DNA of 64,000 nucleotides from Arthrobacter sp. U41 (GCF_007679325.1 NZ_VEGI01000006.1:124001-188000); one strand, 5' to 3'; shown: positions 46,805-57,317, counted from the first letter of the stretch. Made by a program: numbers and translations. Notes: generated by a model from the letters alone, not told the origin.

Positions 46805-48040
46805 TTACCGGACACGGGCCGGCTGGTAGCGGCCCAGCTGGTTGGCCGCATGCGCCACCCACTCCAGCGGACCCCGCCATGACAGGGCCGCGAAGATGCC
46901 GCCCAGGACCAGGATCGCCACGGCCTGTCCCCAGTAGACGCCCTCAACCGTCCACCCGGACGGCAACGGCCGGCCGTGCAGCGAGGCCATCACACACAAG
47001 TGGGCCGTGTAGAAGCTCAGGGTCATGGCACCGGCGCCCCGCAGCGGGAGCAGCACGTCCAGCCCGGGCCCCTGGACCAGCCGGCCCACCAGAAGGAAGA
47101 CTCCGACGACGGCGGCCGCCACCCCCGAGGTGTGCAGCAGATCCAGTGTGGTGCCCGAGTGCGGGGCGCTGGTGGCGAGCCACCAGGCCGATCCGGTCTG
47201 GTCCACGCCGGCCAGATTGACCTGCAGGAGGCTCTCCAGCGGGTACGAGGGATCGAGCAGAGTGGCCTGCAGCGCCGCCCGGCCACCCCAGTCCTCCATC
47301 ATCACGACGCTGAGCCACTTGGCGAGGACCGCCACCGCGGATCCCACCGCCAACAACAGAACCGGGACCGACGCCGACGTGAGGGCGAGCCGGCCGATCG
47401 CGAGGCCGATCAGCAGATACGTAATCCACTGCAGGACGGGGTAATAGCCGGTCAGGAAGAGGTCCCCGAGCAGGACGGCCGGCGTGGCCAGGTCCTCCCA
47501 CAAGGGGTTGTGGCCCAGCTGCAGGGGCGGCTCGGCGGTGAGGAGCCAGGGCCGCAGCAGGAAGGCGACCGCCGGGCTGACCAGCACCCAGCCGGCGGCC
47601 AGCACCAGCAGGTGTTTGACGTCCAGCCCGAGGAAGGGCAGCACACACAGGAACAGCACGGCGTAGTGGACCAGGATGATGGCGATGTTCACCTCGAGCC
47701 CGCCCAGGGAGAGCCCGACGGCGCCGATCACCAGGGCCCGGAGCGCGATGCCCCGGCGGGCCGCCCACAGGGCGGGACCGTGAAGCGGCTGCTCCTTGCC
47801 GGTTGACAGGGCCAGCCCGATACCCGCGAGGACGGCGAACAGGGCTGAGGCGCGTCCGGAGAACACGAGTCCCGTCCACGTGGGGGTGAGCTGGGCGTTG
47901 GACTCGAACGTCGGGAAGACATGCGTGGCCATCATGCCCAGGAGGGCCAGGCCGCGGGCGGCATCAATGCCTGACAACCGCGTTCCAACGAGCTTGCCTG
48001 CTGCGGACCGTGAAGTGGAGGTTGTTCCGCGCGGCGTCAT
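46805..48040 (-). CDS. Acyltransferase-like/DUF418 membrane protein
   Basis: A 411-residue polytopic membrane protein with about ten hydrophobic segments. RLSGIDAARGLALLGMMATH at the N-terminus is the hallmark of the heparan-alpha-glucosaminide acetyltransferase/DUF1624-DUF418 superfamily. The final part LRGAGAMTLSFYTAHLCVMA is typical of DUF418. The role in bacteria is mostly unknown; it may modify cell-surface sugars. Its promoter region is shared with the LexA-type box of the next gene. Confidence 0.8.
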   Translation of the reverse strand: MTPRGTTSTSRSAAGKLVGTRLSGIDAARGLALLGMMATHVFPTFESNAQLTPTWTGLVFSGRASALFAVLAGIGLALSTGKEQPLHGPALWAARRGIALRALVIGAVGLSLGGLEVNIAIILVHYAVLFLCVLPFLGLDVKHLLVLAAGWVLVSPAVAFLLRPWLLTAEPPLQLGHNPLWEDLATPAVLLGDLFLTGYYPVLQWITYLLIGLAIGRLALTSASVPVLLLAVGSAVAVLAKWLSVVMMEDWGGRAALQATLLDPSYPLESLLQVNLAGVDQTGSAWWLATSAPHSGTTLDLLHTSGVAAAVVGVFLLVGRLVQGPGLDVLLPLRGAGAMTLSFYTAHLCVMASLHGRPLPSGWTVEGVYWGQAVAILVLGGIFAALSWRGPLEWVAHAANQLGRYQPARVR

Positions 48041-48127
48041 CGTCCGATCGTCTCACGAGACGCTCCGGTGGTCTGCGGCCAAGGGCGGATCCGCGCGCGT
48101 TCACAGGAGCCGCACAGGGTCTTGTGT

Positions 48128-48143
48128 TCGAATATATGTTCGA
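48128..48143. promoter_or_regulatory. LexA-type (SOS) box before 48157 gene
   Basis: TCGAATATATGTTCGA differs by one base from the actinobacterial LexA consensus TCGAAC-N4-GTTCGA. It sits directly upstream of the -10 TACTAT at 48145. The recA box at 57138 is almost the same sequence, GTTCGAATATNTGTTCG in both. Confidence 0.8.
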
Positions 48144-48144
48144 A

Positions 48145-48150
48145 TACTAT
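48145..48150 (+). promoter_or_regulatory. -10 element of 48157 gene (leaderless)
   Basis: TACTAT lies 6 nt before the ATG at 48157 and overlaps the edge of the LexA-type box, so LexA would block RNA polymerase. Confidence 0.55.
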
Positions 48151-48156
48151 GTCGTC

Positions 48157-48510
48157 ATGAACAACGCACCAGAACCCGCCTTCCCGGCGGACGCAATTCC
48201 CGGCGTGCTCAGGGCAATGAGTCCGGGCGTCGTGGACTTCCTCTTCCGGCAGCTTGTCGCCGGCGAGCCGGCGGAGGACGTCCAGTGGCAGGAGGAGGGA
48301 ACTGTCCTGTCGGCGCAGGCGCCCGGCGCCGAACTTGCGCGCCGGCTGGCCGAGACCGAACTCGACGCGCTCACTCCCGGCGAACTGTTCCACTATGTGC
48401 GGGCGGCCCAGCGGCTCGCGGCGTGGGCAGAAGGCCTTCGGGAGGATGCGGTGAGCCGCTACTGTGCCGCGCCCTCCGGCAGAGCCGCACCCTCCGGCGG
48501 AGCCGCGTAG
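48157..48510 (+). CDS. Small DUF222-like orphan protein under a LexA-type box
   Basis: A 117-residue protein. The segment TPGELFHYVRAAQRLAAWAE with GLREDAVSRY closely resembles the N-terminal DUF222 part of 13E12/HNH proteins such as the one at 17333, but no nuclease domain follows. It may be a truncated relative or a regulator of such nucleases. The end is Ala/Gly/Ser/Pro-rich and low complexity. The LexA-type operator suggests DNA-damage induction; function unknown. Confidence 0.7.
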   Translation: MNNAPEPAFPADAIPGVLRAMSPGVVDFLFRQLVAGEPAEDVQWQEEGTVLSAQAPGAELARRLAETELDALTPGELFHYVRAAQRLAAWAEGLREDAVSRYCAAPSGRAAPSGGAA

Positions 48511-48654
48511 GCCGCGCTGGCGAACGCGAGGCATGAATCGCCGGGGGCCGCACCCGGCCGGCCGCACTCCGCCGGCCGGACTCCGGCTGAGGTTCCGGTC
48601 CGGGGTTGATCTTCATCACGTCGCCGTCATTGTCCGATCTCGCCGGGGACAGGG

Positions 48655-48660
48655 TAACGT
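48655..48660 (+). promoter_or_regulatory. -10 element of dapA (leaderless)
   Basis: TAACGT lies 7 nt before the ATG at 48668; no ribosome site was seen. Confidence 0.4.
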
Positions 48661-48667
48661 TTTTCAT

Positions 48668-49576
48668 ATGGCTGACTCTCGCACTCGCTCTTTCACGTTC
48701 GGATCCCTCGTGACCGCCATGGTCACGCCTTTCACATCCGACGGTGAGGTCGATTACCAGCAGAACGCGGAGCTGGCCAACAAGCTCGTCGATGACGGCC
48801 ATGACGCCCTCGTGATTTCGGGCACAACCGGGGAAACCTCCACGCTCGAGGACGATGAGAAGGAAAAGCTCTTCCGGGTCGTCGTGGAAGCCGTGGGGGA
48901 CCGCGCCAAGGTGATCGCCGGAACCGGCACCAACCACACCTCACACTCGATCGAGATGGCCAAGCGGGCCGCCAAAGCCGGGGCCCACGGCCAGCTGATC
49001 GTCACCCCGTACTACAACAAGCCCAGCCAGGCAGGGATCCGGGCCCACATCGAAGCCGTCGCCGACGCCGCCGATCTTCCCGTGATGGTCTATGACATCC
49101 CCGGCCGCTCCTGCGTCCCGATCCTGCCCGAAACCATGATCCGCCTCGCGGAGCACCGGAACATCGTGGCGCTCAAAGACGCGAAGGCCGACTTCGCCGC
49201 CGTGACCCGGGTACTCGCCAACACCGACCTGGATGTCTACTCCGGCGACGACGGACTGACCCTGCCGTGGATGTCAGCCGGCGCCGCCGGACTCGTGAGC
49301 GTCTCCGCGCACGTCGCGGCGCCGCGGTTCCGCGCCATGATCGATGCCGCACTTGCGGGCGACTTCGCCACCGCCCGCACCATACATTTCGAACTGGACC
49401 CCGTGGTCCGTGCAGTGATGACCCATATCCAGGGTGCTGTTGCTGCGAAGCAAGTTCTTAAGTGGCAGGGAGTCCTGCCCAACTCGGTTGTCCGTTTGCC
49501 CCTCGTGGAGCCGGGCGAAGCCGAGATCGAAACCATCCGCGAGGACTTGGCGGAAGCCGGAATGGTCTTTTCCTGA
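48668..49576 (+). CDS. dapA: 4-hydroxy-tetrahydrodipicolinate synthase
   Basis: A 302-residue TIM-barrel aldolase that condenses pyruvate and aspartate semialdehyde. Lys170 in VALKDAKADF forms the Schiff base; GTTGETSTLEDDEKEKLF binds pyruvate carboxylate and VMVYDIPGRSCV carries the Tyr of the proton relay. The start MADSRTRSF follows the -10 hexamer by 7 nt; the frame extends upstream to 48464 without homology. Confidence 0.95.
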   Translation: MADSRTRSFTFGSLVTAMVTPFTSDGEVDYQQNAELANKLVDDGHDALVISGTTGETSTLEDDEKEKLFRVVVEAVGDRAKVIAGTGTNHTSHSIEMAKRAAKAGAHGQLIVTPYYNKPSQAGIRAHIEAVADAADLPVMVYDIPGRSCVPILPETMIRLAEHRNIVALKDAKADFAAVTRVLANTDLDVYSGDDGLTLPWMSAGAAGLVSVSAHVAAPRFRAMIDAALAGDFATARTIHFELDPVVRAVMTHIQGAVAAKQVLKWQGVLPNSVVRLPLVEPGEAEIETIREDLAEAGMVFS

Positions 49577-49637
49577 TCGGGTGTTTGATCCTGATGAGGA
49601 AAGACCAGGCCGGCAACCGCCTGGAAAGTAGTGCATT

Positions 49638-51329
<1,692 letters not shown>

Positions 51330-51378
51330 GTACCGGAGCCCACGCGCTGGAGGCCAAACGCCTCCCGGCGCACCGAAA

Positions 51379-51435
51379 CGGCCCTCCCGGCCTGCCGCAG
51401 CCTCGAGCTTGCGGCGGACCGGGAGGGCCGTTTTT
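51379..51435 (+). terminator. Terminator after rnj
   Basis: A perfect 12-bp stem CGGCCCTCCCGG (51379-51390) with its inverse at 51419-51430, then TTTTT. The loop holds a second CCGCA/TGCGG pair. Confidence 0.9.
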
Positions 51436-51503
51436 GCGTGTCCGGCAGGCAACATGATCCCCGCGGAGGCCCGGAAATCCGCGGAATTCGGCCCGGAGTC
51501 GGG

Positions 51504-51509
51504 TACCGT
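51504..51509 (+). promoter_or_regulatory. -10 element of ftsK (leaderless)
   Basis: TACCGT lies 7 nt before the ATG at 51517. Confidence 0.35.
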
Positions 51510-51516
51510 AGCGGGT

Positions 51517-54474
51517 ATGGCGACACGTACCTCCTCCGCGCCAAGAGGAAACTCCAGCGGTAAATCAGGCAGCTCTGCGGCCCGGGGCTCCCGCCCGGCT
51601 GCATCCAAAACCACCAAGTCCTCCGGGACGACGGGCGCCGCGCGCACCCGCCAGTTGGCCGCCGTCGAACCGAAACAGCCCTGGCTGGTCCGGGTTGTGG
51701 CCGGTGCCTGGCTGGGCGTCGCCCACGTCGTCGGGGCGGGCATCCGCCGGATCGGCTACGACGTCAGCGACCTCGCGCCCGAGGACCGCCGCGACGGCGC
51801 AGCCCTGTTCAACCTGGCCCTCGGCGTGTTCGTCGCCACCTTCGCCTGGTGGGGATTCCAGGGCTGGTTCCCGGACATGGTCTACGGCGTCGTCAACGGC
51901 ACCTTCGGCTGGATGGCGCTGCTGCTGCCGCTGATGCTGTTTGTCTGCGCCTTCCGCCTGTTCCGCCAGCCCGTCGACGGCCGCGGCAACAACCGGATCG
52001 GCATCGGGTTCCTGATCATGGCGTTCGCCGGCTCCGGCCTGGCCCACGTCATCGGCGGGGAACCGACCGTCGCTGACGGGTTCGACGGCCTGCGCCGTGC
52101 AGGCGGCATGCTCGGCTACCTGGCGGCCGCCCCGCTCGCGGCCATCCACGCCGCCGTCCCGCTGGCCGTCTACGGCCTGCTCGCCTTTACCTCCCTGCTG
52201 ATCGTCACCGCCACGCCCTTCGGCGCGATCCCCGACCGGCTGCGCGGTGCCTACGAACACCTCATGGGCATCGACCTGCAGGACCAGTACAGCGACGACC
52301 ACGACGGCGACGGGCACGACCGCAGCTACCTCTACGAAAATGACGCCCCGGCCCCGGCGAAGAAAAAACGCCGCCGCCTCTTCGGCAAGGACCAGGACGA
52401 CCAGACCGGGCTCGAAGGCTACGTCGGCGACGAAGCCTTCGAACGAGCACTCATTGCCGACGAGGAAGCGGAGGCCGCCCGGGCCGCCCGTGGCGGCAAA
52501 TCCGCCTCCAAGCCCGCCGCCGAACCTGTCGCCCCCGGGGTTCGCCGGCCCACCCAGGCCGAAATCGCCGTCGAAAAGATCAAGGCCGCCCAGGGCCTCG
52601 GAAGCGCCGCGGCGGGGGAGAACGCCACCGAGGCGATCCCGCTCGTCACCCCGGGGATGGTCGCCGCCGGGTCTCTCAACCCGCCTGCCCCCGCGCCCGC
52701 GTCGGCCGCCGTCGCCGCTGCGGCGAAGGTCCCCTCCAATCCCGTGGCCCCGGCGCCGCTGCCCACGCCGATCCCGCAGCGCACCGAACAGCTCTCGCTT
52801 GCCGGCGACGTGACGTACACGCTCCCGGCCTCGGACGTCCTTACCCCGGGCTCCATCCCGAAAGAACGCACCGAAGCCAATGACGCGATCGTCGCGTCGC
52901 TGACCGAAACGCTCAACCAGTTCAACGTGGACGCCCAGGTCACCGGCTTCAGCCGCGGCCCCACCGTCACCCGCTACGAGATCGAGCTCTCCCCGGGCAC
53001 CAAGGTGGAGCGCGTCACCGCACTGTCCAAGAACATCTCCTACGCCGTCGCCAGCTCGGACGTGCGTATCCTGAGCCCCATCCCGGGCAAGTCGGCAATC
53101 GGCATCGAGATCCCCAACACGGACCGCGAGACCGTGTCCCTGGGCGATGTGCTGCGCAGCCAGAACGCCCGGCGCACCGACCACCCGATGGTCATGGGCG
53201 TCGGCAAGGACGTCGAGGGCGGTTACGTCGTGGCCAACCTCGCCAAAATGCCGCACCTCCTCGTTGCGGGCGCCACGGGCGCGGGCAAGTCCTCGTTCGT
53301 GAACTCGATGATCACCTCCATCCTGATGCGCGCCACCCCGGATGAGGTCCGGATGGTCATGGTGGACCCCAAGCGGGTGGAACTCACCGCCTACGAGGGT
53401 GTGCCGCACCTCATTACCCCGATCATCACCAACCCCAAAAAGGCCGCGGAGGCCCTCCAGTGGGTGGTCCGCGAGATGGACGCCCGCTACGACGACCTCG
53501 CCAACTACGGCTTCAAGCACATCGACGACTTCAACAAGGCCGTCCGCGCCGGCAAGGTCCACCCGCCCGAGGGGTCCAAGCGGGTCATCCGGCCGTACCC
53601 GTACCTCCTGGTGATCGTGGACGAACTCGCCGATCTGATGATGGTCGCCCCGCGCGACGTCGAAGATTCGATCGTCCGCATCACCCAGCTGGCCCGTGCC
53701 GCGGGCATCCACCTGGTGCTCGCCACGCAGCGGCCCTCCGTCGACGTCGTCACCGGCCTCATCAAGGCCAACGTGCCGTCCCGGATGGCGTTCGCGACGT
53801 CCTCCGTCACCGACTCCCGTGTGGTCCTCGACCAGCCGGGTGCGGAGAAGCTGATCGGCCAGGGCGATGCCCTGTTCCTGCCGATGGGCGCCTCCAAGGC
53901 CATGCGTGTCCAGGGTGCCTGGGTCACGGAGTCGGAAATCCACAAGGTGGTGGAGCACGTCAAGGGCCAGCTCAAGGCCGTCTACCGGGACGATGTTGCC
54001 CCCGATGCGCCGAAGAAGCAGATCGACGACGACATCGGAGACGACCTCGAGGTCCTGCTGCAGGCCACCGAACTGGTGGTCACGACGCAGTTTGGTTCCA
54101 CGTCGATGCTGCAGCGCAAGCTGCGCGTCGGCTTCGCGAAAGCCGGCCGGCTGATGGACCTGCTCGAGTCCCGCGGTGTGGTGGGCCCCTCCGAGGGTTC
54201 CAAGGCCCGCGATGTCCTGGTCAAGCCCGATGACCTGGCCACTGTCCTCGCCGCCATGAAGGGTATGGAGATGCCCGCCACCGCCGATTCCCAGACCGCA
54301 GCACTGAGTGATAACGCCAACGCGAACATCGCCCAGGGCGGGTACGCGGAGGATCTGGTCGCTGCCGACCTGGACAACCGCACCCAGGCGATCGAGTATC
54401 ACGACGGCGCTGACGTTGGCTCCGGAGACGATGAGGACGGCTCCGAGGACGCCTGGTCGCTCACCGGACGGTAG
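51517..54474 (+). CDS. ftsK: DNA translocase FtsK/SpoIIIE
   Basis: A 985-residue DNA motor for chromosome segregation at the septum. A disordered Ser/Thr/Lys-rich start (about 1-50) precedes four membrane helices (about 85-245). A linker rich in Ala and Pro (about 285-430) leads to the motor. Walker A GATGAGKS is at 585-592 with Lys591; LLVIVDELADLMMV is Walker B. The gamma domain near the end (FGSTSMLQRKLRVGFAKAGR) reads polar KOPS sites. ATG 51517 was chosen for the -10 upstream and for the family start. Confidence 0.95.
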   Translation: MATRTSSAPRGNSSGKSGSSAARGSRPAASKTTKSSGTTGAARTRQLAAVEPKQPWLVRVVAGAWLGVAHVVGAGIRRIGYDVSDLAPEDRRDGAALFNLALGVFVATFAWWGFQGWFPDMVYGVVNGTFGWMALLLPLMLFVCAFRLFRQPVDGRGNNRIGIGFLIMAFAGSGLAHVIGGEPTVADGFDGLRRAGGMLGYLAAAPLAAIHAAVPLAVYGLLAFTSLLIVTATPFGAIPDRLRGAYEHLMGIDLQDQYSDDHDGDGHDRSYLYENDAPAPAKKKRRRLFGKDQDDQTGLEGYVGDEAFERALIADEEAEAARAARGGKSASKPAAEPVAPGVRRPTQAEIAVEKIKAAQGLGSAAAGENATEAIPLVTPGMVAAGSLNPPAPAPASAAVAAAAKVPSNPVAPAPLPTPIPQRTEQLSLAGDVTYTLPASDVLTPGSIPKERTEANDAIVASLTETLNQFNVDAQVTGFSRGPTVTRYEIELSPGTKVERVTALSKNISYAVASSDVRILSPIPGKSAIGIEIPNTDRETVSLGDVLRSQNARRTDHPMVMGVGKDVEGGYVVANLAKMPHLLVAGATGAGKSSFVNSMITSILMRATPDEVRMVMVDPKRVELTAYEGVPHLITPIITNPKKAAEALQWVVREMDARYDDLANYGFKHIDDFNKAVRAGKVHPPEGSKRVIRPYPYLLVIVDELADLMMVAPRDVEDSIVRITQLARAAGIHLVLATQRPSVDVVTGLIKANVPSRMAFATSSVTDSRVVLDQPGAEKLIGQGDALFLPMGASKAMRVQGAWVTESEIHKVVEHVKGQLKAVYRDDVAPDAPKKQIDDDIGDDLEVLLQATELVVTTQFGSTSMLQRKLRVGFAKAGRLMDLLESRGVVGPSEGSKARDVLVKPDDLATVLAAMKGMEMPATADSQTAALSDNANANIAQGGYAEDLVAADLDNRTQAIEYHDGADVGSGDDEDGSEDAWSLTGR

Positions 54475-54477
54475 CCT
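54472..54477 (+). promoter_or_regulatory. -10 element of pgsA over the ftsK stop (leaderless)
   Basis: TAGCCT starts on the TAG stop of ftsK and lies 6 nt before GTG 54484. The AGGAAG between touches the start codon and is too close to act as a ribosome site. Confidence 0.4.
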
Positions 54478-54483
54478 AGGAAG

Positions 54484-55125
54484 GTGACTAGCGCCGAAGC
54501 GAACAGTGCCGGATCCGCGTCCCGGATCTGGAACCTGCCCAACATCCTGACGATGCTGCGGATTGTGATGGTGCCGTTCTTCGTCTGGTTCCTCCTGCTC
54601 GACGCACCGGGACTGGTCGCCCAGAACGGCATCTGGCGCTGGGTTGCCGCGGCAACCTTCGCCGTCGCCATTTACACGGACAAGCTCGACGGCGACATCG
54701 CCCGCAGCCGCGGCCTCGTCACGGACTTCGGCAAGATCGCCGACCCCATCGCCGACAAGCTGCTGATCGGCTCGGCCCTGGTGATGCTCTCGCTGCTGGG
54801 GGAGCTGCCCTGGTGGGTCACCATCCTGATCCTGGTCCGCGAATGGGGCGTCACCGCGCTGCGCTTCTTTGTCATCCGCTACGGCGTGATCCCGGCGTCG
54901 CGCGGCGGAAAACTCAAGACCGTCATCCAGACGGTGGCCATCTTCCTGTACATCCTCCCGCTGGCCTCGATCGCCCCGTGGCTCGGGTTTGTGGCCTTCG
55001 CGGTCATGATGGTGGCCGTCGCCATCACGGTCTGGACCGGCGGCGAGTACGTCGTCGAGGCCCTCAAGCTGCGCGCCAGCGGCATCCGGGCGCGGCAACA
55101 GAAGATCCAGGAGGGCAAGCCATGA
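54484..55125 (+). CDS. pgsA: CDP-diacylglycerol-glycerol-3-phosphate 3-phosphatidyltransferase
   Basis: A 213-residue membrane enzyme that makes phosphatidylglycerol phosphate. The CDP-alcohol phosphotransferase motif begins with DKLDG at 66-70 (DxxDGxxAR), then GLVTDFGKIADPIADK completes the conserved Asp set. Five or six hydrophobic segments span the membrane. It overlaps cinA by 4 nt. Confidence 0.94.
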   Translation: MTSAEANSAGSASRIWNLPNILTMLRIVMVPFFVWFLLLDAPGLVAQNGIWRWVAAATFAVAIYTDKLDGDIARSRGLVTDFGKIADPIADKLLIGSALVMLSLLGELPWWVTILILVREWGVTALRFFVIRYGVIPASRGGKLKTVIQTVAIFLYILPLASIAPWLGFVAFAVMMVAVAITVWTGGEYVVEALKLRASGIRARQQKIQEGKP

Positions 55126-55634
55126 GCAATCCCCACCGCACGATCAACCTGCATCACCTGGCCGAAGAGGCGGTCACCGAGGCGATCCGCCGCGGCCTGA
55201 CCGTGGCCACCGCCGAATCGCTGACCGCCGGCATGGTCGCCGCTGTGCTGGCAGACACACCCGGCGCCTCCGGGATGCTCCAAGGCGGTGTGGTGTCCTA
55301 CCAGAACACGGTGAAGGCCGAGGTGCTGGGCGTGTCCCGGGAACTGCTGGACAGCGTTGGCGCCGTCGACGGGCGCGTCGCCGAGGCCATGGCCGAGGGC
55401 GCCCGCCGGGTCTGCGCCGCCGACGTCGGAGTCTCCACGACCGGGGTCGCCGGACCCGAGCCGCACGGCGGTAAGGACGTGGGCTCCGTTTACATCGGCG
55501 TCGCCACCGCAGGGGGAACGACGTCGTTCGGGTACAGCTTCGAGGGCAACCGGCCCGAGATCCGCGGCCAGGCCTGCGCGGCGGCGCTGGAACGCCTGCT
55601 GGAAGCCCTGGCATCCGTAAGCTACCGGGCGTAA
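55122..55634 (+). CDS. cinA: CinA-family nicotinamide-nucleotide amidohydrolase
   Basis: A 170-residue protein with only the C-terminal deamidase domain (PncC) of CinA, which turns NMN into nicotinate mononucleotide. LTVATAESLTAGMVAAVLAD, GGVVSYQNTVKAEVLGV and STTGVAGPEPHGGKDVG carry the active-site residues. ATG 55122 overlaps the pgsA stop (ATGA). Confidence 0.93.
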   Translation: MSNPHRTINLHHLAEEAVTEAIRRGLTVATAESLTAGMVAAVLADTPGASGMLQGGVVSYQNTVKAEVLGVSRELLDSVGAVDGRVAEAMAEGARRVCAADVGVSTTGVAGPEPHGGKDVGSVYIGVATAGGTTSFGYSFEGNRPEIRGQACAAALERLLEALASVSYRA

Positions 55635-55703
55635 AGTAGCCGGGAACAAAAACCGATTCCTAATAGTTGTTACATTGTGTCGCTTCCGAATAAGGGAGGC
55701 GCC

Positions 55704-55709
55704 TAGGAT
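55704..55709 (+). promoter_or_regulatory. -10-like element upstream of clgR
   Basis: TAGGAT about 160 nt before the ClgR start. A near-inverse CGCTTCC...GGGAGGCG lies just upstream and might be a control site; not enough to name it. Confidence 0.35.
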
Positions 55710-55867
55710 GAAAGCATCATCAGTGTCCGCTTTGACCAGCGGGCCCGACACCAAGAGGGAGCAAGGCGATACAGATGGTAAAGCAGCCCGTATCCGTTAA
55801 CGGCGTTGTCCGCTGGAAGGATGTGGGCCTCGCCGATCAGGCTAAGAGCGAACAGAAGGAGCGCAAG

Positions 55868-56227
55868 ATGGTTGTACTTCGTCACGAAATCGGTGATGTA
55901 CTGCGCGATGTCCGCCAACGCCAAGGCCGTACCCTCCGCGAAGTCTCGCACAGTGCCCGCGTCTCCTTGGGCTACCTGAGTGAAGTGGAGCGCGGCCAGA
56001 AGGAAGCTTCCTCGGAACTCCTCTCCTCGATCTGCTCGGCCCTCGATGTTCCGCTCTCCAGCATGCTTCGCGAAGTCAGCGACCGTGTCGCCGTCGCCGA
56101 AGGTGTTGCCGTTCCGGACACCGTCCCGCAGGAGTTTGCCCAGCGTTACGGCCGTGACCTGGACCGCGAACTCAACACGGACCTCAACGAAGAGTTGGCC
56201 AAGGGCCTTCTTTCCGGGGCGCGCTAG
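55868..56227 (+). CDS. clgR: ClgR-type transcriptional regulator
   Basis: A 119-residue regulator of the ClgR/XRE family, which in actinobacteria activates clp protease and related stress genes. The helix-turn-helix is in [20 protein letters not shown] and [21 protein letters not shown] chose ATG 55868, with AAGGAG 6 nt upstream and the expected family start; an ATG at 55775 in frame would add 31 residues. Its stability may be controlled by the proteases it activates. It lies between cinA and recA as is typical. Confidence 0.88.
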   Translation: MVVLRHEIGDVLRDVRQRQGRTLREVSHSARVSLGYLSEVERGQKEASSELLSSICSALDVPLSSMLREVSDRVAVAEGVAVPDTVPQEFAQRYGRDLDRELNTDLNEELAKGLLSGAR

Positions 56228-56248
56228 CCCCGGCACCCACTACTCGAC

Positions 56249-56279
56249 AAAAAACCCCGGCGGTGTGCCGGGGTTTTTT
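56249..56279. terminator. Bidirectional terminator between clgR and marR
   Basis: A 13-bp perfect stem (56249-56261 with 56267-56279) with runs of six A and six T at the ends, for convergent clgR and MarR genes. Confidence 0.9.
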
Positions 56280-56307
56280 GCGTGCCCGGCCGCGCCGGGG
56301 CTACAGG

Positions 56308-56817
56308 CTAGTGCGGTTCGTCCCGGGGGAACCCGTCCCGCTCGTAGGTGGCGTTGAGCTTGGCGATATAGCGGGCCAGAGTCTGCAGTTCCTCCGGCGG
56401 CCACTCGCCCAGCCGATCGCGGAACACCTCGCGCCGGGCGTCCTGCACCTCGTGCATCTTCTCCTCGCCCTTGGCTGTCAGGCGGATCATCTGTGCGCGG
56501 CCATCCAGCGGGTCGGCTTCCTTGGCCACCAGGCCGAGGCGTTCCAGGAACGCGATCTGCCGGCTCACCGAGGGCTTCCCGACGCCGATGCTGGACGCGA
56601 GTTCGGTCAGCCGGATGGCGCCCTGCCGGCGGATCACGGAAAGCAGCCCGTAGGCCGCCGGTTCCATGTCCGGGTGGACCTGGCGGGAGAGGTGATGGGA
56701 GATGGACCGGGCGCGGCGCCAGAGCATGCTCAACTGGTGCTCGACGGCGGTCAGGGCCGCTTCGGTGGAATCGTCAGTGCCGCCGGGGATCCCAGGGCCA
56801 ACGGCTGAGTTGCTCAT
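56308..56817 (-). CDS. MarR-family transcriptional regulator
   Basis: A 169-residue winged-helix regulator. The DNA-binding part reads IRLTELASSIGVGKPSVSRQ followed by IAFLERLGLVAKEADPLDGR. Target genes and ligand are unknown. ATG 56817 (MSNSAVGPG) has TAGAAT 7 nt upstream on the minus strand, so it was chosen over the earlier starts at 56844 and 56826. It is divergent from the DUF3046 gene. Confidence 0.9.
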   Translation of the reverse strand: MSNSAVGPGIPGGTDDSTEAALTAVEHQLSMLWRRARSISHHLSRQVHPDMEPAAYGLLSVIRRQGAIRLTELASSIGVGKPSVSRQIAFLERLGLVAKEADPLDGRAQMIRLTAKGEEKMHEVQDARREVFRDRLGEWPPEELQTLARYIAKLNATYERDGFPRDEPH

Positions 56818-56824
56818 GGCAACC

Positions 56825-56830
56825 ATTCTA
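56825..56830 (-). promoter_or_regulatory. -10 element of marR (leaderless)
   Basis: TAGAAT on the minus strand, 7 nt before the ATG at 56817. Confidence 0.5.
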
Positions 56831-56861
56831 GAGTCCCCCCGCATCGTGAGAGACTCTAAGG

Positions 56862-57080
56862 GTGCGAATCAGTGACTTTTGGCGCCTTATGGACGACGAA
56901 TTCGGGGCGGGCTACTCCCGCGTCCTCAGCAGCTCCCTGGTCCTGGCGGGAGTCGGCGGACGGACCGCCGACCAAGCCCTGGGGGCAGGCGTGCCGCCCC
57001 GGCAGGTGTGGCTTGCGCTGTGTGATGTGCAGGATGTCCCGCCCGAGCGGCGGCTTGGCCGCGACATCAAACCCCGCTGA
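56862..57080 (+). CDS. DUF3046 protein
   Basis: A 72-residue protein of the DUF3046 family, found just upstream of recA in many actinobacteria. FWRLMDDEFGAGYSRVLSSS and the later VWLALCDVQDVPPERRLGRD are conserved. Its function is unknown. GTG 56862 stands only 44 nt from the divergent MarR start. Confidence 0.88.
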   Translation: MRISDFWRLMDDEFGAGYSRVLSSSLVLAGVGGRTADQALGAGVPPRQVWLALCDVQDVPPERRLGRDIKPR

Positions 57081-57137
57081 TTCCCGGCGCTTCAGCCCCG
57101 GCCCGGCAGCAAACACCTGACACGCCGCGACGATTGT

Positions 57138-57153
57138 TCGAATATCTGTTCGG
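57138..57153. promoter_or_regulatory. LexA-type (SOS) box of recA
   Basis: TCGAATATCTGTTCGG matches the actinobacterial LexA consensus TCGAAC-N4-GTTCGA at 10 of 12 fixed positions. It lies just before the likely recA -10. Confidence 0.85.
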
Positions 57154-57253
57154 GTAGGACTATGCTTTTTTCAGAGTGTTTTCCACATACGCGGGGCAGT
57201 CGGGCAACTCTGTCGGTGGGTGCCAGTAGCTTCAGTAATGACAGAAACTGACC

Positions 57254-57317
57254 ACCAGCGTTGAGCTACCAGCACTGAATTACCAGCACTGATGACGAAC
57301 CTGACCACCAGCACTGA
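57254..57317 (+). repeat. Four 11-bp repeats in the recA leader
   Basis: ACCAGCACTGA occurs exactly at 57268, 57282 and 57307, and as ACCAGCGTTGA at 57254. Two of them are followed by a GA(T)(G/C)ACGAAC extension. Function unknown. Confidence 0.8.

Noticed and set aside
51565..55098. A minus-strand open frame of 1177 codons over ftsK and pgsA
   Set aside because: It spans two certain genes on the other strand, has shadow-type composition (long runs of Asp, Gly, Val, His) and no domain.
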